Shown: piece after piece, positions 7,919-15,756 of the stretch | Layout of the letters: each line of letters opens with the position of its first letter | Position numbering within the stretch: position 1 is the first letter of the stretch | Source of the DNA: Streptomyces sp. R44 | GTDB taxonomy: Bacteria; Actinomycetota; Actinomycetes; Streptomycetales; Streptomycetaceae | Reading direction: 5' to 3' | NCBI RefSeq assembly: GCF_041053105.1 | Contig: NZ_CP163444.1 | Span: 6,666,501-6,730,500, forward strand | DNA: 64,000 nucleotides | Notes under the pieces: generated by a model | What the model saw: only the letters and a program-made list of their open reading frames with translations | Told to the model about the DNA's origin: nothing | Databases searched by the model: none | Position numbers and translations under genes: made by a program

Positions 7919-8002
7919 TCAGCGCGCCGAACAGATGGCGCTGGACATGCGGCCGAGGTCGACGTGCCGCCGACTCACCAAGGCAATTCCAGTTCCAGAC
8001 AT
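7919..8002 (-). CDS. Leader peptide (27 aa) of the sulfur operon
   Basis: Short ORF ATG 8002 to TGA 7919, 136 bases before the sulfite reductase start. The peptide begins MSGTGIALV, has the core SRRHVDLGRMSSAIC and ends SAR. This RRHVDL..(S)SA.C pattern is one I recognise from streptomycete short peptides annotated as putative leader peptides upstream of sulfur genes. The single Cys near the end would suit attenuation by cysteinyl-tRNA supply, as reported for short Cys-coding ORFs in mycobacteria; the mechanism here is inference. A longer overlapping frame in another phase is not coding. Confidence 0.8.
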   Translation of the reverse strand: MSGTGIALVSRRHVDLGRMSSAICSAR

Positions 8003-8025
8003 GACGGAAGCGTGTCACGGGACTT

Positions 8026-8058
8026 TGGACCCAGTCCAGCATCGTCCAGGATTTGGAC
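8026..8058 (-). promoter_or_regulatory. Paired GTCCA/TGGAC inverted repeats upstream of the sulfur leader
   Basis: Two inverted repeats lie 24-56 bases before the leader ATG: TGGAC-CCA-GTCCA (8026-8038) and GTCCA-GGATT-TGGAC (8044-8058), same half-site, different spacers. Their place in the probable promoter of the operon suggests a repressor or activator site. The regulator is not identified in this window. Confidence 0.4.
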
Positions 8059-8102
8059 ATAGTCGTCTCGCAGATCAAGACGGTGTGGTGTGGGTCACGC
8101 AA

Positions 8103-8126
8103 AAGGGGCCCTGAGCAGGGCCCCTT
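8103..8126 (-). terminator. Rho-independent terminator after the GNAT gene
   Basis: A 10-bp perfect stem AAGGGGCCCT/AGGGGCCCTT with a 4-base loop; on the minus strand it is followed by two more T residues. It lies 26 bases past the acetyltransferase stop and separates that gene from the sulfur operon promoter. Confidence 0.8.
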
Positions 8127-8151
8127 CACATGGATCGGTCTTCCGTACGGC

Positions 8152-8721
8152 TCAGGCGTACGCGCCCGGCCACGGGCCGGGGGTCTCCGCCTCCTCGGCC
8201 TCCTCGACCTTGGTGTCGAAGAGCCGGAAGCCGCGGCGCTCGTAGTTGGCCATGGCGTGCGGCCCGTCGAGCGAGCAGGTGTGCAGCCAGACCCGCTTCG
8301 TGGCCTCCCGCTCGGGCCAGCGCTCCGCCAGGTCCCAGGCGCGCGCCGCCCCGTAGGAGAGCAGGTGGCCGCCGATCCGACGGCCCCGGAAGGCCGGGAT
8401 CAGGCCGAAGTAGACGATCTCCACCACGCCGTCGTCCTGCGGGTCCAGCTCCACGTACCCGGCCGGCGTCCCCTTGTCGTACGCCACCCAGATCTCGGCG
8501 CCCGGCTTCTCCACGATCTCCTGCCACTGCTTGTACGTCAGCGACAGCCGGTCCGACCAGCGGATGTCGCCGCCGACCGCCGTGTAGAGGAAGCGGCTGA
8601 ACTCCGCCGAGGGCACCTCGGCGCGCCGGATCACCACGTCGTCGCCCTCCGGCGGGGTGGCGGGACGGAGGTCGGACGGTGAGGTCTGTTCGAGGGACCA
8701 GGTGGTGAGAGTGATGCTCAT
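8152..8721 (-). CDS. GNAT family N-acetyltransferase
   Basis: 189-aa acetyl-CoA-dependent transferase. The GNAT core is visible: AGYVELDPQDDGVVEIVYFGLIP (strands 4 and 5), then the acetyl-CoA loop RGRRIGGHLL, and a late HAMANYERRGF motif typical of strand 6/helix 4. A preceding WVAYDKGTPAGYVEL strand supports the fold. The start is ATG at 8721. It is monocistronic, with a terminator after it and a palindrome in its upstream region. The substrate cannot be predicted. Confidence 0.88.
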   Translation of the reverse strand: MSITLTTWSLEQTSPSDLRPATPPEGDDVVIRRAEVPSAEFSRFLYTAVGGDIRWSDRLSLTYKQWQEIVEKPGAEIWVAYDKGTPAGYVELDPQDDGVVEIVYFGLIPAFRGRRIGGHLLSYGAARAWDLAERWPEREATKRVWLHTCSLDGPHAMANYERRGFRLFDTKVEEAEEAETPGPWPGAYA

Positions 8722-8770
8722 AGGGTCATCGCATCATGCGGAGCGCAGGATTCCCACCCTGTTCGGTACC

Positions 8771-8789
8771 GGCGGACAGACTGTCCGCC
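8771..8789. promoter_or_regulatory. GGCGGACA-N3-TGTCCGCC palindrome between divergent genes
   Basis: A perfect 8-bp inverted repeat with a 3-base spacer lies in the 246-bp region between the leftward GNAT gene and the rightward secreted protein gene. Further copies of the GCGGACA/TGTCCGC half-site follow at about 8792 and 8848, so it looks more like an operator cluster than a terminator. Confidence 0.4.
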
Positions 8790-8967
8790 ATGCGGACAAG
8801 GGTGCCCCCGCGCTCCGGCGAGGAGGTGTCCCCCCGGGCCCCGGCACCTGTCCGCCGAGGCGCATGACCTCAGAGGTAATCGACCCCCGCACCGCCCTCC
8901 CGGCAGGGTGAGCGCACCGGGGCGGCACACGGCCGCACCCGGTGATCGACGACATGAGGGGTACGAC

Positions 8968-10119
8968 ATGGGTACGGGTCGGCGTGGTCTGGCGGGCATC
9001 GCGATGGCGACGGCGATCGTCGCGGGAGCGGCGGTCACCGTGACGACGGCGGAGGCGGTGCCGGGCGGGGCGGCCACCATCGCGCGGGGCGACTGCCCGG
9101 CGGCGCGGGAGAAGGTCGAGCGGCTGGAGGGCCGCATCACCCCCAATGCCTGCGCCTTCATGGAGAGGCAGATCACGTTCGGCGAGATGCCGACCGGCAC
9201 GCCGCCCGCGTACGGCGACCTCGCCCACCCCCGGGTCCGTGCCTACCTCGACATCTTCGACCCCGAGGCCACGCTCTGGGAGGCGGGGAGCGCCGCGCAG
9301 CGCGGTCGCACCGCGATCGGCACCTCCATCACCGGCTCCCTGGGCCTCGCGCCCAGCCTCAGCTACCGGGGCACGGACGTGGTCGCCGACGGCAGCACCG
9401 TGATGTTCGGGCAGTGGAACGAGGTCACCCTCAAGGGCCGCACCGTCGCCTATCCGCAGATCGCGCGGAACGTCCTCGGCGACGAGGGACGCACCCTCCA
9501 GGCCCGCCGCTACTACGACCGGGCGGTCCTCTTCCGCGACACCCTGCCGGAGGCGGCGCCCACCCCGCTCTTCGCGGGCATCACGGACAGGGGAGCGCCG
9601 GGGGACGGCGAGCGGTCCCGGGCCGGTCTCCCTGCCGAGGCCGGTCTCCCTGCCGAGGCCGGTCTCGCGGCCCAGGCCGGTGTCCCCGCCGAGGCCGGTC
9701 TCCCCGCCCAGGTCGGCTTCCGGGCCCGGGCCGAAGAGGTTCCGGAGCGGCTCGCCGCCTGGAACGCCGGGGACACCGACGCCCTCCTCGCCCGCACCCG
9801 CGGTGCGCGGCTCGGCGGACCCGGACTGGCCGCCCCGCTCGTCTCCGAGGCCGGCAAGCGCGCCTACCTGGAGCGCCTCTTCGCCACCGCCGACCTCGAC
9901 CTCAGGGCGGGCCAGGTCGCCGTCGGCGAGACCACCACCTACGTGGAGTGGCACGGGACCGCCTCCGTGCGCGACGGCGACAAGCTCCGTACCGGCATCC
10001 CCTTCGGGATCGTGGAGCGCTTCGGCCCCGGCGGGGAGTGGGAGCTGTACTTCGACACCCTGCCGCTGGTCGCGACCCAGGCCGAGATCGGCACCCTCTT
10101 CCAGAAGCTCGCCTCCTAG
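8968..10119 (+). CDS. Secreted protein with two NTF2/SnoaL-like halves
   Basis: 383 aa from the ATG at 8968 (GAGGGG 7 bases upstream; an earlier frame-open start at 8908 lacks a site). A signal peptide spans residues 1-26 (GLAGIAMATAIVAGAAVTVTTAEA). Two similar segments of about 120 residues follow, each with the cone-fold pattern of nuclear transport factor 2-like proteins (VRAYLDIFDPEATLWE... in the first; RLAAWNAGDTDALLARTRGARLGGPG... and TYVEWHGTASV in the second). Between them sits a run of AGLPAE-type repeats. No catalytic residue is clear; probably an extracellular binding or accessory protein. Confidence 0.7.
   Translation: MGTGRRGLAGIAMATAIVAGAAVTVTTAEAVPGGAATIARGDCPAAREKVERLEGRITPNACAFMERQITFGEMPTGTPPAYGDLAHPRVRAYLDIFDPEATLWEAGSAAQRGRTAIGTSITGSLGLAPSLSYRGTDVVADGSTVMFGQWNEVTLKGRTVAYPQIARNVLGDEGRTLQARRYYDRAVLFRDTLPEAAPTPLFAGITDRGAPGDGERSRAGLPAEAGLPAEAGLAAQAGVPAEAGLPAQVGFRARAEEVPERLAAWNAGDTDALLARTRGARLGGPGLAAPLVSEAGKRAYLERLFATADLDLRAGQVAVGETTTYVEWHGTASVRDGDKLRTGIPFGIVERFGPGGEWELYFDTLPLVATQAEIGTLFQKLAS
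9622..9711 (+). repeat. Five tandem 18-bp repeats encoding AGLPAE
   Basis: Five back-to-back 18-bp units of GCCGGTCTCCCTGCCGAG type, the first two identical, with a sixth degenerate unit to 9729. They encode a flexible Ala/Pro/Gly linker between the two NTF2-like halves. Copy number could vary between strains. Confidence 0.9.
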
Positions 10120-10146
10120 GCGGATCAGGCGGATCAGGCGGATCAG
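10120..10146. repeat. Three 9-bp repeats between convergent genes
   Basis: Three copies of GGCGGATCA start at the last base of the secreted protein's stop codon and reach the TGA of the opposite gene (10143-10145), forming the whole intergenic space. No terminator stem is visible here. Confidence 0.7.
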
Positions 10147-11438
10147 GCGGGGCTCGCCGTGCGGACGGCGGGGGCGGTGGAGTGCGGCAGCAGGTCGCCC
10201 GGCCGCTGCGGGCGCAGGACCTCCACCGCGACCTCCTCGCGGAAGCGGTACGGGCGGTGTGCCAGGACCCCCGCCAGGTTCCGCCGGACCCGGGACATCT
10301 CGGCCCGCACGGTCACCGTCCTCGTACGGTCCCCGAACACGTCCTCGGCGAGCTCCGCCGCCGTCCGTCCGTCGCGGTGCAGCGCCAGTACATAGAGGAG
10401 CTCCGCGTGCCGGGGGCTGAGCTCCTGCTGCCAGCTGCCCGCCACCCCCGAGACGGCCACCGTCCAGCGGCGCGGCCGGCTCAGGTCGAGCACCACCCGG
10501 CTCGCCGCCTCCTCCGAGCCCGGCTCCTCGGGCCGCGTCTCCTCCTCGACCCGCAGCAGCCAGCCGCCCGGCAGCGGCTCCACCGCGCACACGCCGAGCG
10601 AGGGCAGCCAGACCCGGCCGGCCCGGAACGACTTGGGCAGCGGGATCCGGTCCGCCGGCGCGAGCCCGGTCACCGCCGCCGTCCAGCCGTGGGCGTCCAC
10701 CGCGACGGCCCGGCCGCCCACCCGGCACAGGATCGGGGCCGCCACCGCCCGCAGCCGCTCGATCGACCGGCGGTGCCGCTCCCGCATCTCCGCCTCGGCC
10801 AGCTGCGCCACCGAGCCCACCAGGGCCAGCATCGCCGGATGGAAGCTGGACGCGGGACCGCTCACGTCCAGGATCCCCAGGAGCCGCTGGTCGCGCGGAT
10901 CGTGCACGGGCGCGGCCGCGCAGGTCCAGTTGTGCAGCGACTGCACGTAGTGCTCGGCGGAGTGCACCTGCACCGCCCGGCCCATGGCGAGCGCCGTGCC
11001 GACCGCGTTCGTCCCGGTGGCGTCCTCGGCCCAGGCCGCGCCCTCCTCCAGGCAGATGCTGTGCGCCTGGCGCAGCACCGAGAGGTTTCCCTGGCGCCAC
11101 AGCACCCGGCCGTGCTCGTCGGTGACCACCATGATCTGGAGGGAGGCGTCGGCGATGCCGGCGAGCCCGCCGCTCAGCGTCCGCATCACCTCGGAGAGGA
11201 GCGTGGTCCTGCGCCGCTGCTCCAGCTCGTCGCGCTGGAGCAGCACGCTGCTCGTGCTCTGGTCCGGGTCGAGGCCGAGCCGGGCCATCCGCTGCCAGGA
11301 CGCGTCGATCACCGGGCGGGGCGCGATCGGGGGCCTGCGGCCCGCCAGGGTCTCCTCGCGCACCCGGTGCAGCAGCCGGGTGGCCTGGGCGGCGTCCATG
11401 GAGGCGAGCCGCTTCATGTCGAGCTGCGTGTTGTTCAT
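10143..11438 (-). CDS. GAF-domain transcriptional regulator
   Basis: 431 aa from the ATG at 11438 (GGGAGAG upstream); the frame is open to 11678 but the extension is arginine-rich noise. The N-terminus (SWQRMARLGLDPDQS) and the GAF domain, about 80-230 (RVLWRQGNLSVLRQAHSICLEEGAAWAEDATGTNAVGTAL), match AcoR/ExaC-type actinobacterial regulators. The C-terminal part has a winged-helix-like segment (LSPRHAELLYVLALHRDGRTAAELAEDVFGD). There is no sigma-54 AAA domain. The family typically controls alcohol or aldehyde metabolism; no such gene is adjacent. Confidence 0.85.
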   Translation of the reverse strand: MNNTQLDMKRLASMDAAQATRLLHRVREETLAGRRPPIAPRPVIDASWQRMARLGLDPDQSTSSVLLQRDELEQRRRTTLLSEVMRTLSGGLAGIADASLQIMVVTDEHGRVLWRQGNLSVLRQAHSICLEEGAAWAEDATGTNAVGTALAMGRAVQVHSAEHYVQSLHNWTCAAAPVHDPRDQRLLGILDVSGPASSFHPAMLALVGSVAQLAEAEMRERHRRSIERLRAVAAPILCRVGGRAVAVDAHGWTAAVTGLAPADRIPLPKSFRAGRVWLPSLGVCAVEPLPGGWLLRVEEETRPEEPGSEEAASRVVLDLSRPRRWTVAVSGVAGSWQQELSPRHAELLYVLALHRDGRTAAELAEDVFGDRTRTVTVRAEMSRVRRNLAGVLAHRPYRFREEVAVEVLRPQRPGDLLPHSTAPAVRTASPA

Positions 11439-11554
11439 CGGTCTCTCCCAGCCACCCGGGGTGCTGTATCGGTTCTGCACAGGGCAGATGTCCGGAGTGT
11501 CGGTGCCCATCGTGCCGTCCGGGACCCCCCGGTGAGGCCCGGTTCGGGTAATCC

Positions 11555-11570
11555 TGCAACCCTTTGCAAC
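11555..11570. promoter_or_regulatory. TGCAAC-rich repeat upstream of the GAF regulator
   Basis: TGCAACCCTTTGCAAC contains TGCAA/TTGCA as an inverted repeat and TGCAAC twice as a direct repeat, about 117 bases upstream of the regulator start. GTTGCA-type repeats are, as I remember, common near this GAF family. It could be an autoregulatory site; otherwise the 285-bp spacer shows nothing clear. Confidence 0.4.
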
Positions 11571-11723
11571 TCTGGCGACCGACCGGCCTCCTGGGCGAGG
11601 GTGGTGACAGCGGCGGGTGGTGCCGTGTCGGCGCAGCACCACCCCCGCTTTTCCGCGCGTGCCGGCCTGATGAGACACCCCCTCAGGTCCACCCCTGGTA
11701 CGCGCGGCACAGCACTTCCCGGC

Positions 11724-13361
11724 TCAGCACACCACCCGCGCCCGCTCCACCAGCGCCCGCAGGTCGAGCGTGTGCGGCAGCGTCCCGAAGGCGGCGCCAC
11801 CGTCCCCGCCGAGCCGCGCCGCGCAGAACGCGTCCGCCACCTCCGGCGGGGCCCACCGCACGAGCAGCGCACCCTGGAGCACCAGCGCGAGGCGCTCCGT
11901 GAGCCGCCGCGCCCGTGCCTCGATCCCCTCCAGGTCCGCAAGTTCGACGAGCAGACCCCGGATCGCCCGGTCGAGCCGGTGGTCGGCGCCACGCACCGCC
12001 CCCACCTCCCGGAGCAGCGCGTCGAGCGCGGCGGGCTCGGTCCGCAGCGCCCGCACCACGTCGAGCGCCTGCACGTTCCCCGAGCCCTCCCAGACCGAGT
12101 TGAGCGGCGACTCCCGCAGCAGCCGGGGCATCCCCGACTCCTCCACGTACCCGTTGCCGCCCAGACATTCGAGCGCCTCCGCCACCATCGGCGTACACCG
12201 CTTCGTCACCCAGTACTTCGCCGCCGGAACGGCGATACGGAGCAAGGCCCGCTCCTGCTCGGAGTCGCCGCCGCCGTCGGAGTCGCCGGCGTCGTAGGCC
12301 GCCGCCAGCCGCATGCCCAGGGTCGTGGCGGCCTCCGACTCCAGGGCCAGATCGGCCAGGACGTTGCGCATCAGGGGCTTGTCGACGAGCAGCCCGCCGA
12401 AGGCCGAGCGGTACGAGGCGTGGTGCACCGCCTGCGCCACCGCCTGCCGCATCAGCGCCGCCGAGCCGAGCACACAGTCGAGCCGGGTCGCCGCGACCAT
12501 GCCCATGATGGTCCGGATCCCGCGCCCCTCCTCGCCGACGCGGTGCGCCCAGGTCGTCCCGTCGAACTCCACCTCGGCCGAGGCGTTCGACCGGTTGCCC
12601 AGCTTGTCCTTGAGCCGCTGGATCGCGAAGGCGTTGCGCGAGCCGTCCGCGAGCACCCGGGGGACCAGGAAGCAGGTCAGCCCCGCCGGGGCCTGCGCGA
12701 GGACCAGGAAGGCGTCCGACATCGGCGCCGAACAGAACCACTTGTGCCCCGTCAGGACGTACTCCCCGTCGGCCGCGAGCGGCCGTGCCTCCGTCGTGTT
12801 CGCCCGGACGTCGCTGCCGCCCTGCTTCTCCGTCATCGCCATGCCGAGCAGCGCCCCCGGCTTCTCCGCGACCGGACGCAGCCCCCGCTCGTACACGTGC
12901 GAGAGCGCCGCCGGCTCCCACACCGCCGCGAGCTCCGGCTCGGCGCGCAGCGCGGGCACCGCGGCGTGCGTCATCGACACCGGGCAGCCGTGCCCCGCCT
13001 CCGCCTGCGAGGCCACCAGGAACCCGGCGGCCCGCCGCACATGACCACCCGGACGGCCCCACGCGTGCGTGAGCCCGGCCGACACGGACCGGCCGAGGAG
13101 CCGGTGCCAGGACGGATGGAACTCGACCTCGTCGATCCGGTGGCCGTACCGGTCGTGGGTCAGCAGCCGGGGCGGATGCGCGTTCGCCTGCTCGCCCCAC
13201 TCCCGTACCTGCGCCGAACCGGTCGCCCGGCCGAGCAGGCCCAGCTCCTCGCGCGCCTGGGCCAGGAGCTCCGGCGCGAGGTGCCGCTCGACCGCCTCCG
13301 AGAGCGCCCGATCGCTCGTGAAGACGTCATATCCGACCAGGGGAGGGGCCTGATTGGTCAC
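11724..13361 (-). CDS. aidB: Acyl-CoA dehydrogenase, AidB-like
   Basis: 545-aa flavoprotein of the AidB subgroup, larger than normal acyl-CoA dehydrogenases. Seen: MTEKQGGSDVRANTT and GHKWFCSAPMSDAFLVLAQ (FAD/substrate region), KDKLGNRSNASAEVEF, and near the end ECLGGNGYVEESGMPRLLRE followed by PLNSVWEGSGNV. E. coli AidB is an adaptive alkylation-response protein that binds DNA and FAD. The start is uncertain: a GTG at 13361 (VTNQAPPLVGYDVF) is chosen; upstream the frame is open to 13421 but runs into the promoter of the divergent gene. Confidence 0.88.
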   Translation of the reverse strand: MTNQAPPLVGYDVFTSDRALSEAVERHLAPELLAQAREELGLLGRATGSAQVREWGEQANAHPPRLLTHDRYGHRIDEVEFHPSWHRLLGRSVSAGLTHAWGRPGGHVRRAAGFLVASQAEAGHGCPVSMTHAAVPALRAEPELAAVWEPAALSHVYERGLRPVAEKPGALLGMAMTEKQGGSDVRANTTEARPLAADGEYVLTGHKWFCSAPMSDAFLVLAQAPAGLTCFLVPRVLADGSRNAFAIQRLKDKLGNRSNASAEVEFDGTTWAHRVGEEGRGIRTIMGMVAATRLDCVLGSAALMRQAVAQAVHHASYRSAFGGLLVDKPLMRNVLADLALESEAATTLGMRLAAAYDAGDSDGGGDSEQERALLRIAVPAAKYWVTKRCTPMVAEALECLGGNGYVEESGMPRLLRESPLNSVWEGSGNVQALDVVRALRTEPAALDALLREVGAVRGADHRLDRAIRGLLVELADLEGIEARARRLTERLALVLQGALLVRWAPPEVADAFCAARLGGDGGAAFGTLPHTLDLRALVERARVVC

Positions 13362-13399
13362 AGTGTGGGTGCTCGCTGCCGTGCCGATACGGTAAGCAG

Positions 13400-14524
13400 G
13401 TGCAGGCAGCAAGCGAAACACCCGAACGGCCCGAGCGGCGGCCCTGGAGCAGACTCCACCGCGCGCGCGTCCTCTACCGCAACGTCTCGAAGCGGAAGAT
13501 GGTCTGGCTGCTCCTCAAGGACACCGTCAACTCGTGCATCGAGTACCGGATCCTCGGCCTCGCCGCCGAGGCCGCGTTCTTCACCCTGCTGTCCCTGCCA
13601 CCGCTGCTGCTCGGCCTGATCGCCGTCCTCGGCTACGCCGACGACTGGACCAACACCGACACCGTCGCCAGCATCCGGGAGAACATCCTCCACGCGGCCG
13701 GCACGGTCCTCTCCGACCGGGGCGTCCACGAGATCGCCGAGCCCCTCCTCGACGACATCACCCAGGGCAAACGGCCCGAGCTGATCTCCCTCGGCTTCGC
13801 CATCGCCCTCTGGTCGGGATCGCGCGCGGTGAACGTCTTCATCGACACCATCACCGTCATGTACGGACTCGACGGGCGCCGCGGCATCGTCAAGACCCGG
13901 CTCCTCGCCCTGCTCCTCTACATCATCGCGCTGCTCATCGGAGCCGTCGTGCTGCCCCTCGCGGTCGTCGGCCCCGACCGGGTCGTCGAACTCGTCCCCT
14001 GGGGCACCGAGGTCGTCGCCGTCCTCTACTGGCCGGTCGTCATCCTCCTCTCCATCGCCTTCCTCACCACGCTCTACCACGTGTCCGTGCCCGTCAGATC
14101 GCCGTGGATCGAGGACATCCCCGGCGCCCTCGTCGCGCTCGGGATGTGGGTCCTCGGCAGCTTCCTGCTGCGCATCTACCTGACCAGCCAGGTCGAGGGA
14201 CCGACCATCTACGGCTCCCTCGCCGCCCCCATCGCCGTCCTCCTCTGGATCGGCATCTCGGCCTTCGCGGTCCTCGTCGGCGCCGCCGTGAACGCCGCCA
14301 TCGACCGCGTCTGGCCCTCGGTCGCCACCGCCGCCGCCCGCGAGGCCAACGAACGGGCCCGCGCCGTCCAGGCCGCCGAGCTCGTCGCCCGTGTGCGGGC
14401 CGAGGCCGAGGACGTCGACGAGGACGACCCGGACATGCCGTCCGAGTTCCCCGAGCGCTGGTCCAAGTTCCTGCCCCCGGACGACGTGAAGTCCCGCCTC
14501 CACTCGGGCTGGGAGAAGGACTGA
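13400..14524 (+). CDS. YihY/BrkB family inner-membrane protein
   Basis: 374-aa integral membrane protein of the UPF0761 (YihY/virulence factor BrkB) family. After a basic N-terminal tail come about six hydrophobic helices, with AAFFTLLSLPPLLLGLIAVLGY near residues 55-75, FAIALWSGSRAVNVFIDTITVMY near 133-155, LLALLLYIIALLIGAVVLPLAVV, VVAVLYWPVVILLSIAFLTTLYH and AAPIAVLLWIGISAFAVLVGAAVNAAID. The acidic tail (EAEDVDEDDPDMP) is cytoplasmic. GTG start; divergent from aidB with 38 bp between. Molecular function unknown; it is not an RNase as once proposed for the family. Confidence 0.88.
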   Translation: MQAASETPERPERRPWSRLHRARVLYRNVSKRKMVWLLLKDTVNSCIEYRILGLAAEAAFFTLLSLPPLLLGLIAVLGYADDWTNTDTVASIRENILHAAGTVLSDRGVHEIAEPLLDDITQGKRPELISLGFAIALWSGSRAVNVFIDTITVMYGLDGRRGIVKTRLLALLLYIIALLIGAVVLPLAVVGPDRVVELVPWGTEVVAVLYWPVVILLSIAFLTTLYHVSVPVRSPWIEDIPGALVALGMWVLGSFLLRIYLTSQVEGPTIYGSLAAPIAVLLWIGISAFAVLVGAAVNAAIDRVWPSVATAAAREANERARAVQAAELVARVRAEAEDVDEDDPDMPSEFPERWSKFLPPDDVKSRLHSGWEKD

Positions 14525-14551
14525 CACCCCGGGGGCGCCTAGGCTCGAAGG

Positions 14552-15292
14552 ATGTACGAGGAGCGTCCCGCCCTGCTCGACGGGGCCGTGCTGTGGACCC
14601 GGAGCGCCGCCGCGGGCCCCACGGCGGAACGGGCCGTCCTGCCCGACGGCTGCATGGACCTGATCTGGGCCGACGGCAGCCTCCTGGTCGCCGGACCCGA
14701 CACACGCGCGTACGTGCCCGGGGAGTTCGCCGCACGGTACGCGGGCATCCGCTTCGCCCCCGGGGACGCCCCCGGCTTCCTCGGCGTCCCCGCCCATGAA
14801 CTCCGCGACCGGCGGGTCGCCCTCGGCGCGCTGTGGGGCGAGGCGGAGGCGCGGCGGCTCGGCGAGCGGATCACGGACGCCCCCGACCCGGCCGCCGCCC
14901 TGGAGGAGCTGGTCCTGCGCCGGGCCGCCGACGTCCTCGCGCCCGATCCGCTGCTGCGGGCCGTCGTGGCGCGCCTCGCCGCGGGCCGGGCGGTCGCCGA
15001 GACGGCCGAGGCGGTCGGGCTCGGCGCCCGGCAGCTGCACCGGCGTTCCCTGGACGCCTTCGGCTACGGCCCCAAGACCCTCGCGCGCGTGCTGCGCCTC
15101 CAGCGCGCGCTCGCCCTGGTCCGGGCCGGGGTCCCGTACGCGGAGGCCGCCCTGCGCGCGGGCTGCGCCGACCAGGCCCACCTCGCCCGGGAGACCAGGG
15201 CCCTCGCGGGCACGACGCTGAGCGCCTACACGGCTTCCGTGTCCGCGAAGAGCGAGACCCCGCTGCCGTCCGGGTCGAGGACCACCGCGTAG
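14552..15292 (+). CDS. AraC-family transcriptional regulator
   Basis: 246 aa. The N-terminal half ([58 protein letters not shown]) is the sensor type often found in streptomycete AraC proteins near small-molecule enzymes; the C-terminal half carries two HTH motifs ([41 protein letters not shown] and [31 protein letters not shown]). The last 22 codons overlap the opposite-strand VOC gene by 67 bp, so its tail is probably dispensable. It may regulate that neighbour. Confidence 0.85.
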   Translation: MYEERPALLDGAVLWTRSAAAGPTAERAVLPDGCMDLIWADGSLLVAGPDTRAYVPGEFAARYAGIRFAPGDAPGFLGVPAHELRDRRVALGALWGEAEARRLGERITDAPDPAAALEELVLRRAADVLAPDPLLRAVVARLAAGRAVAETAEAVGLGARQLHRRSLDAFGYGPKTLARVLRLQRALALVRAGVPYAEAALRAGCADQAHLARETRALAGTTLSAYTASVSAKSETPLPSGSRTTA

Positions 15293-15654
15293 CGCTGCCC
15301 CCACACGGCGTCCCAGGGCTTCAGATGCCCCCGGTACCCGGCGGCGACCAGCTCCTCGTACACGGCGTCCACCTCCTCCGGCGCACCGCAGCGGAAGGCG
15401 AGCTCGACCCGGTTGCCGCCCTCGGGGCGCGTCCAGCCGGGATCGAAGGAGCGGACGACGTCCTCCGTGTCCCAGGCGATCCGCAGCCCGCCGGGCAGCA
15501 CCGCCTCCACGTGCGGGGCGGACCCGGCCCCGGCCGGGACGTCCAGGCCGAGCCGCCGGTAGAAGGCGAGCGAGGCGGCCATGTCGGAGACGACGAGACC
15601 GACGAGGTCGAAACGGGGCGTGACGCGGGGGGTGCCGCGGGGTGTGGTGTCCAT
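15226..15654 (-). CDS. VOC family protein (glyoxalase/bleomycin resistance fold)
   Basis: 142-aa protein with the paired beta-alpha-beta-beta-beta modules of the vicinal oxygen chelate superfamily: [25 protein letters not shown] at residues 15-39 and [46 protein letters not shown] in the second half. It could bind a drug, act as a dioxygenase or as a lyase; metal ligands are not certain. It is convergent with the AraC gene and overlaps it by 67 bp. Confidence 0.85.
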   Translation of the reverse strand: MDTTPRGTPRVTPRFDLVGLVVSDMAASLAFYRRLGLDVPAGAGSAPHVEAVLPGGLRIAWDTEDVVRSFDPGWTRPEGGNRVELAFRCGAPEEVDAVYEELVAAGYRGHLKPWDAVWGQRYAVVLDPDGSGVSLFADTEAV

Positions 15655-15756
15655 GCGGTCACGCTAGGCAGGGTGCTCGCGGCCGGTCTTGTACGAATCG
15701 GACGCGGGCCCCGGGGGGCCTCCCGCACCGTCCGGCCGGGCGGCTACGGTCGGGCC

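Noticed and set aside
7857-8129. A 90-codon frame upstream of sulfite reductase.
   Set aside because: It overlaps the 27-codon leader in another phase; the leader has the recognised peptide motif, this frame has none.
9414-13619. A 1401-codon plus-strand open frame.
   Set aside because: Arg/Pro-rich shadow of the secreted protein, GAF regulator, aidB and yihY genes; no motifs.
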